From the NCBI GenBank assembly GCA_003194525.1, contig NBIV01000177.1, positions 1 to 64,000 on the forward strand: a stretch of 64,000 nucleotides of DNA. The letters run 5' to 3'. Positions 37,588 through 49,750 of the stretch are shown here, piece by piece. A model generated the notes under the pieces. The model was given only the letters and a program-made list of their open reading frames with translations, had not been told where the DNA came from and ran no database searches. Position numbers and translations under genes: made by a program. Within the stretch, counting starts at the first letter, position 1; each line of letters opens with the position of its first letter. This DNA is from Gracilariopsis chorda. Its lineage: Eukaryota; Rhodophyta; Florideophyceae; Gracilariales; Gracilariaceae.

Positions 37588-37764
37588 ATGAAGCTAAGGT
37601 TGACCTGGTTTGGCTTGGATAGATGTCCAAAGTTCCTTCTGTGCGTAGGCACGCTCTGTGTCTTCGATGCCTTTGAAAACAAAGTGAGTTTCATTTCAAG
37701 AAGCGAACATTTGGAGTGTTATGAATGCAAAAGGACGGAGCTGAGTCTTCTTCTGAGCTTATGA
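37588..37764 (+). CDS. Possible small ORF or first exon, unknown
   Basis: An ATG at 37588 opens MKLRLTWFGLDRCPKFLLCV, then TLCVFDAFENK, where a GTGAGT donor-like site (about 37684) follows. The unspliced frame ends at 37764 after 58 codons. The hydrophobic middle could be a signal anchor. No family recognised; the antisense frame is also open here. Confidence 0.22.
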   Translation: MKLRLTWFGLDRCPKFLLCVGTLCVFDAFENKVSFISRSEHLECYECKRTELSLLLSL

Positions 37765-38423
37765 AAGACACAGCATGTATTGAAACATTAGCAACTGAAC
37801 GATGCGGGTCCATGAAGTCGTACACTTGATATCAGGTTTGTTCATGCTCTTTCTACGAGACGCTGTTCAAGTGAGGGGAGGTTCCACTTGTATGGCCATG
37901 AAAAGCATTCGGAGTCTTCACACCACCTGTTGTTTCATTAATACGAAATTGAGCGCAGCGGTCTTCAAGCTTTTGCCGTAGCATGTGCTCTGGCCAGGCA
38001 TGCAGCGCTCGTAGCAGGCTAACGCACAAACACGGCTGCATGTTTCAAATACGCTATTTAAAGCAGACAACACATAGGGGTTGGGACGCTGTCTGGAGGC
38101 AATAGACGCAAGGCATGTATCGTTGTTCAACACTCGTCAAATCGAGCATTGTTAGACTTTATGACGAGAAACGCCTTGGGATAAAGAATTCCTACCGTGG
38201 TTGCGGAATTTAGACATCTTCTTGCTCTGCCCTTCTCAAAGAAGGAAGAAGAAACAGATCATGTAGCTTGTCCTGAGAAAAGGTGAAGCAAGAGTACCTC
38301 AATACAGCTGTTCCATGTCTAAAGATGACTTTCTCATAGAAATCAGCAGAAACGTCGCCGGTAAGGATCCTTCTGATTGTTTATTTGCAGCTACTCAACT
38401 CCAAAGAGTATCCGCAACTTGCG

Positions 38424-38612
38424 TTATACAAAGGTCTTCAGTTTGGACAACAAGTCTGCCAGACCATCCGCAAGGACTAGGATGACACTCAGTATCGGTG
38501 CAAAACACGCTACCCATATCATGGGTTGGGTCGTGTTAGTCGGTGATCTGGTGCGATTTTGTTCTTTTCCACCCGGTACCAACGATAGCGGTAACCTGTA
38601 TTCCTCCGACAT
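38424..38612 (-). CDS. Possible small tail-anchored membrane protein
   Basis: From the ATG at 38610-38612 the frame gives 62 residues. A polar N-terminal half (MSEEYRLPLSLVPGGKEQNR) is followed by one strongly hydrophobic helix (MIWVACFAPILSVILVLADG) and a short basic tail ending KLKTFV. AATAAA occurs shortly after the stop on the minus strand. The layout fits a single-span organelle or ER protein, but I recognise no family, and a competing plus-strand exon candidate overlaps its end. Confidence 0.35.
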   Translation of the reverse strand: MSEEYRLPLSLVPGGKEQNRTRSPTNTTQPMIWVACFAPILSVILVLADGLADLLSKLKTFV

Positions 38613-39076
38613 TGTTTCTACTAAAAATATAGTAACGCTGTGAAACACCGTACGCGATCCAGAGTTTTTCGTCAGGTTACGTGACTGAATCGCATGGGTT
38701 TTGAATTTTCTTCCGGAAACCACGGGTTACATGACATCACAACGGCTTACTTGTATATTCCAAGACTCGTGAAAAGGTATGAGTGTTTCAGTTGGCACAG
38801 AAATAACATTGAACTGTGGAACATTAAGAATGATAATGGAGGTAAGAAATAAAGAGGGTGGGTGAGAAACTGCAAGTGGAATAAAAAAACATGAACGGGA
38901 CGCAACAAGGCCAAGATCAGTTAGAAAAGAATTCAGTGCTGTATTTGCCAAGCATATCACCCTCAGTGTAAAACAGCTAATTATTGTGTTCCGCAAAAAG
39001 CAGTTCCCGTTTCGGGAATCCTGGTCTCGGAATAAATCATCTCTCATCAGCGGGGTATCCGATTTCTGAGTTAGAA

Positions 39077-39220
39077 ATGGAAAAGGACTTACCACTTGAC
39101 AATGTCATGAGCGAAAGGACATCTCACACTGCTGCTCTTTTCAAAGAAGACGTGATGCGGGACTTGTGGATGAAAACCCCTGCCTGTCCCACCAGGATGT
39201 TGGAACGGATAGAGGAGTGA
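39077..39220 (+). CDS. Possible last exon or small ORF, acidic, unknown
   Basis: The frame from the ATG at 39077 reads MEKDLPLDNVMSERTSHTAA and continues about 27 more protein-like residues to a TGA at 39218-39220. The frame is also open upstream to a possible acceptor near 39053 (CATCAG). No family recognised. Confidence 0.25.
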   Translation: MEKDLPLDNVMSERTSHTAALFKEDVMRDLWMKTPACPTRMLERIEE

Positions 39221-41841
39221 GAGCACTCCTGGAAGCTGACGTCGGCACTCGTGGCTTAACATACGAGGCGTACACTCCAAAGGTACACATTGCGCAAGAT
39301 TGGTGAGTAGAAGATAGGAGATCAAGGGCCAACCGGGGTTATACATAGACTATATCCAAATGCCGTGTTCGTGTTAAGATTACAAGCTGTAGAACGAAAA
39401 ACCGTTCGGGAGGAGATCAGGCCGTGGCAGAACATTGCGGAGTCTAAGGGGTGAAGGGGTTCGCAACTCTCTCAGCCCTTCTTCCCTTGCACGAACTTCC
39501 CCTCCGCCCTCAGAGGTCTTGCACCGTGCCTATGATAGGCATCTCCGAACTGCAGCGCCGCCGGGGCCTCCATGCCGATAGACCAAGCGGATCATATACT
39601 GTACCTGTATCTTAATTACGGCGCAATTGCAAAAGTTATAGGGATAACCCTTACCAGCTGTGTGCGTGTATTGCTCACATCGTTGTACCAAGGGGAGGCC
39701 TTTATCTATGACCCCGTGAACTCGTTGGATTTTTGTTTCAATATGTGGATTCTAGACGGGAAGGGAAGGCTATCCGGCTGGATACACTGTACTCAACGTT
39801 GGTACAAGGGTAAGGGTTAAAGGGTTACCCTTGGGTACAGAGCCCTACCAGTCGTGTTGGCAGTGTGCTACTGCAGAATGTTGATATAATGTTGAGTCAA
39901 GCGTGCGGTGGGGTCGGTAAGCTCTACGTATCCCACGACATACTGCTTAGTAGCATTTTCCCCCAGTAACCTCCAACCAGTTTTTGGCAACTCAACAGAA
40001 ACAGCTTCTGTTACCCCAACTGTTGCGCATGATTCCATTTATTCCGCCTACGAAGGGTAAAACTCACCTTGACAACAAAACTTCTCCGCCTAAGAGTGTG
40101 GACAAACAACTCGCATATGCGTTTCACAACTTGAATGATGTATTGCTTCAATGAAGCGAAATACGTAAGGGTTTACCAAAGCGCCTTTTCTCATGGCCTA
40201 TGCTGTTTTCCACTTGTACCCCACACCTGTATGTGCTTTTCAGCCAAACAGCCGGTTTTCCAGAGGAGGATCACAAGTCGGCGGAATGCAGTACCCACCC
40301 CACCTTCTCAACACCTTTCACAAAAGTACACTGCATGAAAATGTTCCTTCACTTTTTGACACGCTTGCAAGTCTCGTGCTTAGCACATCGATGCCTGACC
40401 CGATAGCAAAAGACAGATCGCCTCGCGCTACTACCCAATCACAGAATAGCTAATCCAGTTCATCGTTTTCAACCTGCAAACCAGATTTTGGCCGTGCGTA
40501 GCAGAGAGGGAGTCCAAGTGCAGGACTGTAAGTTTTGTACTCCCGACGTCGCTAAATCCACAAACTTCTGTGCTTCCACAGAGCCCAAGTGCCAATTGCT
40601 TGGAGTACGTGCCTTCTCCATCATTAAACAGGTAACATTGTCTCTTGCATTTGCAAGGCAGCTTCCATCAACATCCAGTCATATTCCAAAAAAAAGGCTA
40701 CGACATGGTGGCTGAACACCTTACTTCACCTTTCTGTACGCGCTACTCTGAAGGATAATTCTGACCATGACTTCTCCTCACTGCTAGCATAGAGAATGCA
40801 AAACACTTGTGAAGAACTCAACAATGAAACACTTCATGGCCATACAGAGAATTGTTTTAAATAAACGGGATTGGAGTGTTCAAGCAGGATCAGCATGTTA
40901 ACACAACATTTTCAGATACAGTCTAAAAACAGGTTTTTGATACAGCTAGGTCGCCGCTGCTTGCTATGATCGTGTATTTGTTTTGTGTACGCGGTTTTTG
41001 CCTTGATTCGTATCGTATGGAGCATATCAGCCAGGAATAGAGAATGATCAACCGTAGTTCTTAAGAAATAGGATACTCCGTACTTCAGAAACAGCAAAGA
41101 TTCAAAGTTGCACTCATACAGCTCCTCAAAGAAGCTTGTGTATTGTTGGTTGCTCTCACAGTTGCTCAGTGCACGTGAGGTCCCTAGATTTCTTACATTT
41201 TATGAAAAGCTGAAAGGTTCTTGGTCTTCGTGAGAGACTCAATCGCCAGTCCATTTCGCTTCCCTCGTTGGCGGAAGGAAGACGGGTACACCTCGTGAAA
41301 GCGGATCGGCTTGTACCCCACATTTTATGACTTGCGCACTTGATATCTTTACCCAGGACAGTAGAAATCATCATTGCAGACTACTAAAGGTAAAGACATT
41401 ACTTGGCATGGTCTGATGATTGTTTTATGCGAGAGGTATGAAACGCAACACAGCTAGCACTTCTACGGTGGTTGTGGTGGCCATTCACATATAGACTAAA
41501 TGAGCGAGCTAATGTTATGTTCGAGGCTCTGTCAGAGACAGTCACGGGTTCAAAAGTGCATATGCTGTTCGCCTTTGTTACATACATGCTATTCCAATGT
41601 TCTGGTAGAGATTCATTGATGGGAGAGTAAAAGAAGAAGAAAGCTACATTCGTGATAACAGACAAGCATCGGTTCACAGATTTAATGATAGGTAACAGCC
41701 GCTCTACATGTATATATCACTTCTAGAAAGAGTAAACAATGACAAATACAGAAGGATGGTTGATACCCATGAGTGGGAAGAGTGAATTGATAGGTTTTGA
41801 AATTACAGGAGAAGGGAAGATGCCATTTCATTTTCCCGATA

Positions 41842-42114
41842 TCAGAATTGCCGGGAGTTAGATACGATATCATGGAAGGTCTTCATGGCGACGCGTTCGA
41901 TGAGCTCGTCGGCGCGATTGGTGGTGTCTTTGATATCTTTGGCGAATTCGTCGCAGAAACGTTCCATGTTGCGGATTTCCTGATGCTTATCCGTAGATCC
42001 TGAAGAGGAGGAGGAGGAGGAATGCTTCTTAGAGCCTTTCTTTGAGGTATTGGAGTTCCTAGATGCCTTGGAAGACTTGGATGAAGAGCCCTTGGTCTGT
42101 TTGGTGTGCGACAT
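41842..42114 (-). CDS. Ser/Lys-rich coiled-coil small protein, copy A
   Basis: This 90-aa protein starts at the ATG at 42112-42114. The N-terminal 40 residues are almost all Ser, Lys, Thr and Asn, with a run of seven Ser. Then comes a helical segment with coiled-coil character, HQEIRNMERFCDEFAKDIKD, and a further helix ending HDIVSNSRQF. A TATA-like CCCTATAAAG lies about 125 bases upstream at 42238-42248. It has the same layout as the protein at 43670-43984, so the two look like paralogues. Function unknown; the composition suggests a basic, phosphorylatable protein able to self-associate. Confidence 0.55.
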   Translation of the reverse strand: MSHTKQTKGSSSKSSKASRNSNTSKKGSKKHSSSSSSSGSTDKHQEIRNMERFCDEFAKDIKDTTNRADELIERVAMKTFHDIVSNSRQF

Positions 42115-43669
42115 GTTGATGGTCTGAAAGGAGTGGTAATGTGAAACTCAGGTGATGAGAGAGAGTGAGATCTGAAATGAGGCGGTTGAAATTGGGTACG
42201 GAGACGGAGAAGGGGAGAAGAGCAAAGATGAGGCTCGCCTTTATAGGGAATGAAGGACACTGAGATGTGCGGCGAGCGGCGACTTGAAGAGCAGTAATGA
42301 CGTCTGCAGAATATCGTATCCGCAATACAACAATCTGGAAAGCGAAAGGCAGATACCATGGTGTGAAACTGCTCTCTGTGAGTGCCATGGGGCGATTGAA
42401 GATGTAGCGGACGAAGGGGGACCGTACTCAAGAAAGTGCACGTGTGTTTGTGTACAATTGTTGGCCAAGCAGAAGGGTGGCGCGGAGGAATGGCGGGGAG
42501 GAATTGCGCAAAAGGTTGCAAAGGGCAAAGTTAGGGCAAAAGAGAGGCAGATGTGGGAGGGCAGATGCGATGGAGTGATAAGCCATTGGCCAGCTGCCAA
42601 CATTGCGACGGCGTCAGCGGTTTGGAGGAGCACTGAACAGTGCACGCATACACAAGCAGGGCAGATTTTCACTTATTTCGGGGCAGGACCCACATTCGGG
42701 GGGTTTCCCCCTCGTGGACAAACAGCTATGCCGAGCAGCCTAAGTGGACAAGTCTGTGGACATCATCGGCATCAAAGGGGGCTCCTCCGTCGACAGCCAA
42801 CGGTAGCGCTTTATCGAGCGCACATGCGCACTGCTCTCTTGCATCGTAGTTATCGTCGCTCATATATCCGGATACTTGCAGCCTACTCGGCTACCAAGTC
42901 CTTCCTCATTTCATCATCTTCGAAAATTGCCTACTCCTCTTCTCGGTGGACCTTCGATAGCGTGGGTGCCCCTTCCCGCGTCTTCTTCTGCAACCGTACT
43001 TTTTGAAACGTGTTAGAAAAGGGAACCGAGCTACTGCTTAGCGCTCACAATTCCGTACCCCCCCCCCCTCCAGCCTCCTGCGTAAAAAACTTTCCAATCC
43101 CTCGTCGAGTTAGCGTGCGCCAGCAACGCGTCCATGCTATGAAAAGATCTTTTCCTTCGTGTTACCCACTTAGCCACTCCGTCCGCACCGAATTGTCACC
43201 GCTATAAATTTCCTCACACTCAGCAACATTAGCAGTGATCGTCTCACCCTTCTCCATGCGCCATAGGCATACACTTCTGCCTCGCTCATGGAGCCTCTTT
43301 GTTTTCCGTGACGTCCTGAACAAAGCTAGTTCGCATCGTCCTCGCTTTTCCTCATCATTTCTTCGCATGCTATGATGCACAAGAGCTCCTACGCTTGGTT
43401 TGTTCCTATTTATGCCACATACCTACAAGAACAAGAACACGAGTCTTGGTACAAACGTATGTGTTTTTAGTCAATTAATTCGTTAATCTAAAGATATTCG
43501 TAAGAAAGACTTGTGTTAAAACTTATGACATGTGTAGTTAATCAACAGATCGACTCTTCTCAGCACTTCCAACTGGTCATTACCACCAAACATCTTGATC
43601 TTACCTCCAACAAGCGCCGAACCTCCTCCTCAAAATTGTGTCACAACAACACCCGTGATGCTGTGCTCT
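42115..43669. other. Spacer between the two coiled-coil genes
   Basis: It contains the promoter of copy A. A plus-strand frame at 42284-43006 is open for 240 codons but has no domain and no composition suggesting a real protein. A run of nine C lies at about 43059-43067. Confidence 0.4.
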
Positions 43670-43984
43670 TCAGTGGTAATGGCTTCCACCGATGATATCG
43701 TTAATCATGTCGTCGTAGTTTCGATGTGAGGAACTGCTGGATCCACCTTTCTTCTTAGAGCCTTTCTTCTTCACCTTTTTCTCCAACGCATCGATTCTGC
43801 TCAAAGTGCTCTGCATGTCGTCGCTCAAATCCTTCATCTTCTTGCGAATGTTATCAGGGTTGGCATCTTCGTGGGTGAAACCGTTGTAACCGTTATAACC
43901 ACTTCCGCTGCTGCTTCCTGCTCCGGAGCTGTTGCTAGAGCTTCCGCTGTGCGAGTGTTTACTGCTCTTATGACTCTTCTTCAT
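43670..43984 (-). CDS. Ser/Lys/Gly-rich coiled-coil small protein, copy B
   Basis: From the ATG at 43982-43984 it encodes 104 residues; the longer open frame starts at a TTG. The N-terminus is Ser/Lys/His/Gly-rich with GSSSGSGYNGYNG, followed by the coiled-coil segment NIRKKMKDLSDDMQSTLSRI and a Lys/Ser-rich linker. It ends MINDIIGGSHYH. The IR..M.....D pattern and the terminal DI(I/V) are shared with copy A. A TATATAA element lies at 44211-44218 on the minus strand, about 230 bases upstream. No known family recognised. Confidence 0.55.
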   Translation of the reverse strand: MKKSHKSSKHSHSGSSSNSSGAGSSSGSGYNGYNGFTHEDANPDNIRKKMKDLSDDMQSTLSRIDALEKKVKKKGSKKKGGSSSSSHRNYDDMINDIIGGSHYH

Positions 43985-46900
43985 GTCTATATTGAAATGG
44001 GAACTGTCCTTTGTGACTTGATGTAAACTGTGCTTCGTGGGGGCACTCAAAATGAAGAAGAACGAAGCGTTTGATACAAGAATGAATGAACGCGTTTAAG
44101 CGATGTGAAGTGATTGAAAACGTGCAGTTAACTGCTGAAGATATCTGTTGACGTACACAGGGAACTGGGATGAAGAGATGAAACGAGGGAAGCGCACGCG
44201 CGGAATGGGCTTATATAGTGGACTGTAGGGAACGTGGACTTGTAGCCCTCAGAAAGCCTTGATAGGTGCAACAAGTGCGTGAACGAGGATATCTAAAAAT
44301 TTGGACAGCCGCCAGCAACGCCAATAAGGATTATGCTTTTCCCCACCGTCCTATGCAGTCAAGCTTTTGAGGCGGCAGTTGGAACGCCAAAATTCCGCTG
44401 CGATTTGTTCATTGCTAGGCCACACGATCACGGCCGGGCAAGGGTGAGGCGCGAGAGAAGTTATTCGCAGTGGCTGTTTCTTCTTTTCTTCCCACTGCTG
44501 TCCGCACGGTGAGATGCCCTTATCTCACCTGCGCATTGCAACATGGAACGCGCGTTCCTCTCATACGTTTCTCATTAATTCTATCTTTTCTTGCAGGAGA
44601 ATAATGCGTCAAACATGCGCTCGTGCTTAATGTAATTCTCGGTTTCCAGCTCAGGCTGAGAAGGTGCGCTGCACCGCAGGCCTCCTGGTCGTCGTGGGAT
44701 CGTCTCTATCTCTATTTCTGATGTACGAATGTGTTTAGTAAGGCAAGGTCGCCAACTGAGCCTGCCGTACATATGTATTTCGGGAATACCGCAAGGCCTT
44801 TCAAACGTTGATGCCCCCGGTGCAGAAGCAGCTGTGAGAGGCAATAGCCATTTCTTACGTCCGCGTCAACCACATTGCAAGTGTACAACATTGGAACCAA
44901 CAAGATGTATCAAAGCATACCATTGCACATCAAGAAACCACAATGTGAACATGCCCCGCCATTGAGAACACAAGATGTGTCATGAAGCGTTCTCGCATTG
45001 GAAAATGAGTTTCTTGAACTCGATGGAATGCTGCTGAGGGAGAAGAAAACCATTTTTGACACCCGCAATGCGCCATTCGTGAGAATATGCATAACTGGGG
45101 CTGAGGTGTTCAAGCGATGTTCGTGAGGACCGTTACGTGACAATAAAGCGCTCTACAAAAAAACAGTGGCGCCCATTTATTCTCGTTGACACCGAAATGC
45201 CACGGCGGGATTAGATTCAATAACAGGGGGGCCTTTTTTTGTATGCTAAAGGGTTACACAGCTAGCTAGCTGAATGGTTGTCTTTCGGATTTGGCAAAGA
45301 AATCGCTAAACAGAATTGTCTGAATTTCGGCATTGCGGTATAGCTGTACAGATACCATAGAACACATCGAGTCCGTTGCTTTGCAACGAAGCCCGTTCGA
45401 CGTGCAAGTATCGCGTTAGCATGAACACACTGCTTCGAAAACATGGTTGCCCCCTCAAAGATATTGCGTGAAGCTTGCGAATTGACAACCACGCCAGTGA
45501 CGCTTGTTGTCAACCGTCGTTGTCAACCGTCGGCGGAATAGCTTTCAAATCACGAAAGCGCGACTTGCAAATCACTACGCGAGATTGCAGCAGCGCAGAA
45601 TCGTGGGGGCTAAACATGTTTATATTATATGGCCAAGACAGGTACTGCGGAGTGTTTGTGAGGTTTGACGGAGGAGGAGTGAGGGGGAGCAATGAGCGCC
45701 AGCGTGGGAATGTCGTTAAGCCGAGTATAGCTACACGTCACGTGTTTCGGAGCAGGTGACATACGTTTGGAGTAAATTTGCAAGCTCTCTCTTCCCACAC
45801 GAGAGTGTTTCGCGTCCTCTCTCAATGCTGCAAACACTTCCAAAGCTATGACAGCTGCACGATACTTGTGGATGAAGTGCGTATTTGTCGTATGCATCCC
45901 GCAAATGAACTCCTTTTCTGTCAAACCGGCCTTGCAGACAAAGTACGGCAGAATTGGTCGCCAGAGTAAGGCGGGCTGGAAGGTCTGGCGAAGACGGCGA
46001 CAGGTATTCGGTGAGTAGGGCAAGGAGGAGGGTTTGGAAGAGGATCCGAAAGGAGCGCGAGATGACGAGAATAGAAAGTGTGATGGTGCGATTTGCGGGA
46101 CAGTGGCAGCTGCCAAGCGACGCTGACAGCGTCGCACTAGCTGTCCCACCAGCGACGCAGTGTGATCTGGCGCAATTACGCGTGGTCGTACAACGCAATC
46201 ACTTGCAAGGTCCACGTGCCTCTTCCCTCCTCCCAACGCGAAAGGAAGGTACGTGACCTCGGGTAGGTCATGTTGGCACGCATTGCTTGGCGCCTGCGAT
46301 GCGTGAACGGGGGTTGCTCGGCGCCAGGGACCGCACTAAAGCGTTTACAGAAGCTGCGGATGAGCAGACGGTGAGCTGGTGTGAGAGGGATACGATAGTG
46401 ATCAGTAACACACGGGGACGACGAGATACAGGTGTAGTACACAGAGCACAGGAGCGGGGTACGCATTAAGCAAGAAGGGTTCACGAACGGTGGCGTGAGA
46501 CGGGAGTAGATATCACGTAGAGTGCATGAAAGAGCGTTGAAGACTAGCGCATTCAAAGATGACTGAAGCCTTCGGGTTCCGCATGGCGCACATATGAAGT
46601 GGAGGCTTGGGGGAAGTCTCAAGACCGGAGTGGAGTTCACCCGTGCAGACCGCTCTAGGTACTAATCTAATCCTACAGGTAACCTATCCAGGGTGGGGAG
46701 ATACCCCAAGTTGTAACGTTAATATTTTGGTAAATGGATAACGGGGGTTGCTGTGCCACGTTGCGTAGATACGGCTATTACCGGTGAAATGTTGATGACG
46801 GAACGGCGGGTGTAGCAATTCCGGAGTGTTAGTCAAGCAGAAGGCGGCATGTCGCGCAGGGGCAAGGGTGGATGTGCAAGGTTGCCGGAAAGCATGCTAA

Positions 46901-47434
46901 ACGAAAGATTCGCTGCGGGCAACTGAAACGATAGATGCGAGGTCATTATGGCGAGTGAAAATGGGCAATGCGGCGGTGTGAATTTGGTGGCAGGTTGAGG
47001 GAGAATGGGCGTTTCGAGGGAGGTTTTCGAGATTGGGTTGGGGAGTTGGAAGGGGAATTGATAGACGTGCTGGCAACGAGGTTGGGTCCGTACGATTTGG
47101 ACGCCTCGTTGGTTGGAGGTAGAGTTTTGTGTTGACGGTCGGTAACAGATGCTGAACATGTTGTCGTTCTGATATGATGCGCATGTGATGGCTAAAGTGG
47201 GAAGGTGAGAGAAATGGGCTTGCAGCGGTGGAACAGCTGGTGTTTCTTTCATTGCCGATGGCAGACATTGCGAAGCTTGGTGGGTGTTGAGTTGCAGTTG
47301 GTAGTGCAATGAGTGAGGAAGGCAGAAACAGGTGGCTCCGCGGGTAATAGGGACGCAAGGCATGGCTGTGGACGAGAGTTGTGGTGATGTTTTCGCTGAT
47401 GCAAGGGGGTAGGAAGCGAGGGAAAGCGAATTAC

Positions 47435-47900
47435 GCCGGAAGCGCAGATCTAGTCGGGCAAGGTATAGAATCGCTGACGTCGGTGGGGACGAAAGCAAGT
47501 TAAGTCGGAAAAGCGGATACAGTCGGGCAAGATGCAAGGTATAGTGTTGCAAGCGGAGACTTCCTCTGCTGCAACCGTGGGGAAGAAAACAAGTTTCGTC
47601 AGCAAAGCGGATGTAGTCGGGCAAGGAATTGCAAGCGGAGACAGTTTCGCCAATGCAAGCGGAGAGGAATGCAGAATACGTCAGCAAAGCGGATGTAGTC
47701 GGGTTAAAAATAGTTTGCACGCGGATGCATGCATGTATGAGGTCGAAAGCACTTTGGCTGGCCCATATTGGCAGAAATGAGTGAAGAAGGCAGAAAGTGG
47801 CAGCTCCACGGCCATGGTTCCGCTGATGCAAGTGGGGAGGAAAGCAAATTACGTCAGCAACGGTGGATCTAGTCGTGCTAGGAATAGTTTGCAAGCGGAG
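47435..47900. repeat. Degenerate tandem repeat, unit about 70-95 bp
   Basis: The phrase AAGCGGATGTAGTCGGGCAAGG and variants recur near 47440, 47510, 47605, 47690 and 47865. Between them are GTTTGCAAGCGGAGA, CAATGCAAGC and ACGTCAGCAA blocks. The copies are diverged, so the array is old. Confidence 0.6.
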
Positions 47901-48117
47901 ATATGAGAGTGTGCAGTCGCAAACACGATGGACTCGCACATGGGATGCGGTAGTATAACGTAGTGGCGCAACGGGCAAATCGAAGAGAAGAAGAGCTGCT
48001 CACTGCTCGGGAACGGAGAGGTGAACAAAACTGAGGGCGTTTTGGGGATACAGAGAAATGAAATCGTTGACCACAGCAGTTTCTACTAAAGTATCTATCT
48101 TACCATTTTGTACCTTC

Positions 48118-48249
48118 GGTACCGCTGGACCGCTAACCCTGACGGGCTAAAGCGGTACTGTACCAGCGGTACCGTTTAACCGTGTAAGATACTGTCTACC
48201 GGTGGTACCGTTGTAAACGGTACAAACAAAGGTAGCAATCCTACCTTTG
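48118..48249. repeat. Cluster of GGTACC-centred inverted repeats
   Basis: GGTACCGCTGG (48118-48128) pairs with CCAGCGGTACC (48163-48173). TACCGTTGTAAACGGTA and CAAAGGTAG/CTACCTTTG (48227-48249) form further hairpins. Related GTACCTTCG phrases flank the cluster. Confidence 0.65.
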
Positions 48250-48386
48250 GTACCTTCGCACCAAAGGAAGACAAATGGGGCTTTTCAAAAACAGACACAT
48301 TGACACTTAAGAGGACATGGACAGAGTGTTGCCAAATTTTGGCGACTGACGTCTGTGAGGAAAGACACGTAGGCCAATCTCCCCAG

Positions 48387-48430
48387 CGTACAAATGGCCA
48401 TGCCTCAACAGTTTCATGGCCATTTGTACG
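48387..48430. repeat. Perfect inverted repeat, 16-bp arms, 12-nt loop
   Basis: CGTACAAATGGCCATG and CATGGCCATTTGTACG flank CCTCAACAGTTT. A second short palindrome GGTTTGCAAACC follows at 48430-48441. Confidence 0.75.
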
Positions 48431-49750
48431 GTTTGCAAACCATGGCGTTCCGTTACAGACTTCTCTCTTCGTCAGAACGGAAAACACTCGCGAAAGGGAA
48501 GCATCAACTGCAGCGCTGATGATGTCCGGTATCTACTAGACTTGGTGGCGGATATTGAACTCTTAGGTAGAACAATAGTTGTTAGTAACGGCACTGTTGG
48601 TTTTCATCGTAAAAGCGAGGTTGATGGCGAGAGCGATACTGAGATGTTAGGTTGCTGCTTGTATTCATAGAATGGGAGTATTTACGCAGAAATCAAGATT
48701 TGTCGTCCATACTGAGAAGCTTTCAGCGAGTGCGGTTTCATTTTGAAGGAGCTCATTGGCTTCAACTTTTGTTTTTCCTGGAAAAACCCAATGTGTATAC
48801 AAAGTTTGTATACAGCACAGCAGGTGTAAGCCACAGAAGGGACGTGTACACGTTGCAGACTACGACGTAAATGACAGCGGTTACACGTGCCGCAGCGTGA
48901 CTGTGCTCGGCTCACGAGGCGGAGAAATGACGAGTGCGAAATGAGGATGTATCTATGTGTGCGTTTTCACAGCGCGCAAGAGTGTCCATGCGCAACGGCT
49001 GGTCTCTTGACGAGGTTTAGTATTCACTCACGGGGGTGGAGCGCGATCGCGCGCGACCGACGGCGGCATGTGCGGCGGCATGCGCTCCGCGCTTTCGAAG
49101 CATCCCAAACGGTACGTGCGTGGCGCTGGTGCGTGCACGTGTACGCCACTTTGGCACTGGTAGTTTTCTGACCCTTTCTAACTTAGATATACTGTAGCCT
49201 ACACACACTCGTCTTCTCTCATCGATAACAAGAGCCATCCCCCGCACACAGTGCGCCGCACTCTGCGCCAATCACAACGCGCCGTCTTCCTTCGCTGCTA
49301 CACCCGTCGCCACGCTCTTACTGCCAACTGCCGTTCTACAGTGTAGAATCTACACCCGTTTTATCGCACCGAGCCAGCGAGCACACCTCAAAGCTCCATG
49401 GTTATCGCACTACGTCCGTGGTCATCTATGTCGGTCCTTCGATTTCGATATCTCCTTTTCTTGTTCATTTCTCAAGCACTGTACCCAATGCTTTATGTCG
49501 GGCAATAGTGCGATAAGCACGTTATGTCGAACAACTCGTGCAAATTAGGGGGTCACCCGACGGGAAACTGGTGCCCTTACGCCCCACAATCCGCATGGGT
49601 TCATCGATGTTGCTCTTACAGACACAACCTCGCTGATGGACACCCTTACGAGTTATACACAGTGCACAAACAAACATGAGCAATTAAAAAAAAAACGCAC
49701 AGTAAAGTTATATTTACACAAAAAAAACACCCACCTTCTTGCCCGCCTCT

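Larger units (their letters stand above)
37461..41841. other. 4.4 kb with only weak small-gene signals
   Basis: No confident gene. Weak candidates are listed separately at 37588, 38424 and 39077. A donor-acceptor pair enclosing only 30 bases occurs at about 38362-38391 (GTAAGG ... TTTGCAG). At 39640-39830, ATAACCCTTACC and GGTAAGGGTT lie inverted about 150 bases apart. The part from 40 to 41.8 kb shows nothing I can interpret. Confidence 0.4.
43985..49750. other. 5.8 kb of repeats and inverted repeats, no confident gene
   Basis: Holds the promoter of copy B, a degenerate tandem repeat at about 47435-47900, and the inverted-repeat cluster at 48118-48441. The minus-strand frame at 46833-47978 is kept open by the tandem repeat. 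Nothing else reads as protein. Confidence 0.45.

Noticed and set aside
42284..43006. 240-codon plus-strand frame
   Set aside because: Composition looks random, it starts inside the promoter region of the coiled-coil gene and has no domain.
46833..47978. 381-codon minus-strand frame
   Set aside because: It is held open by a degenerate tandem repeat on the other strand and has no protein-like domain.
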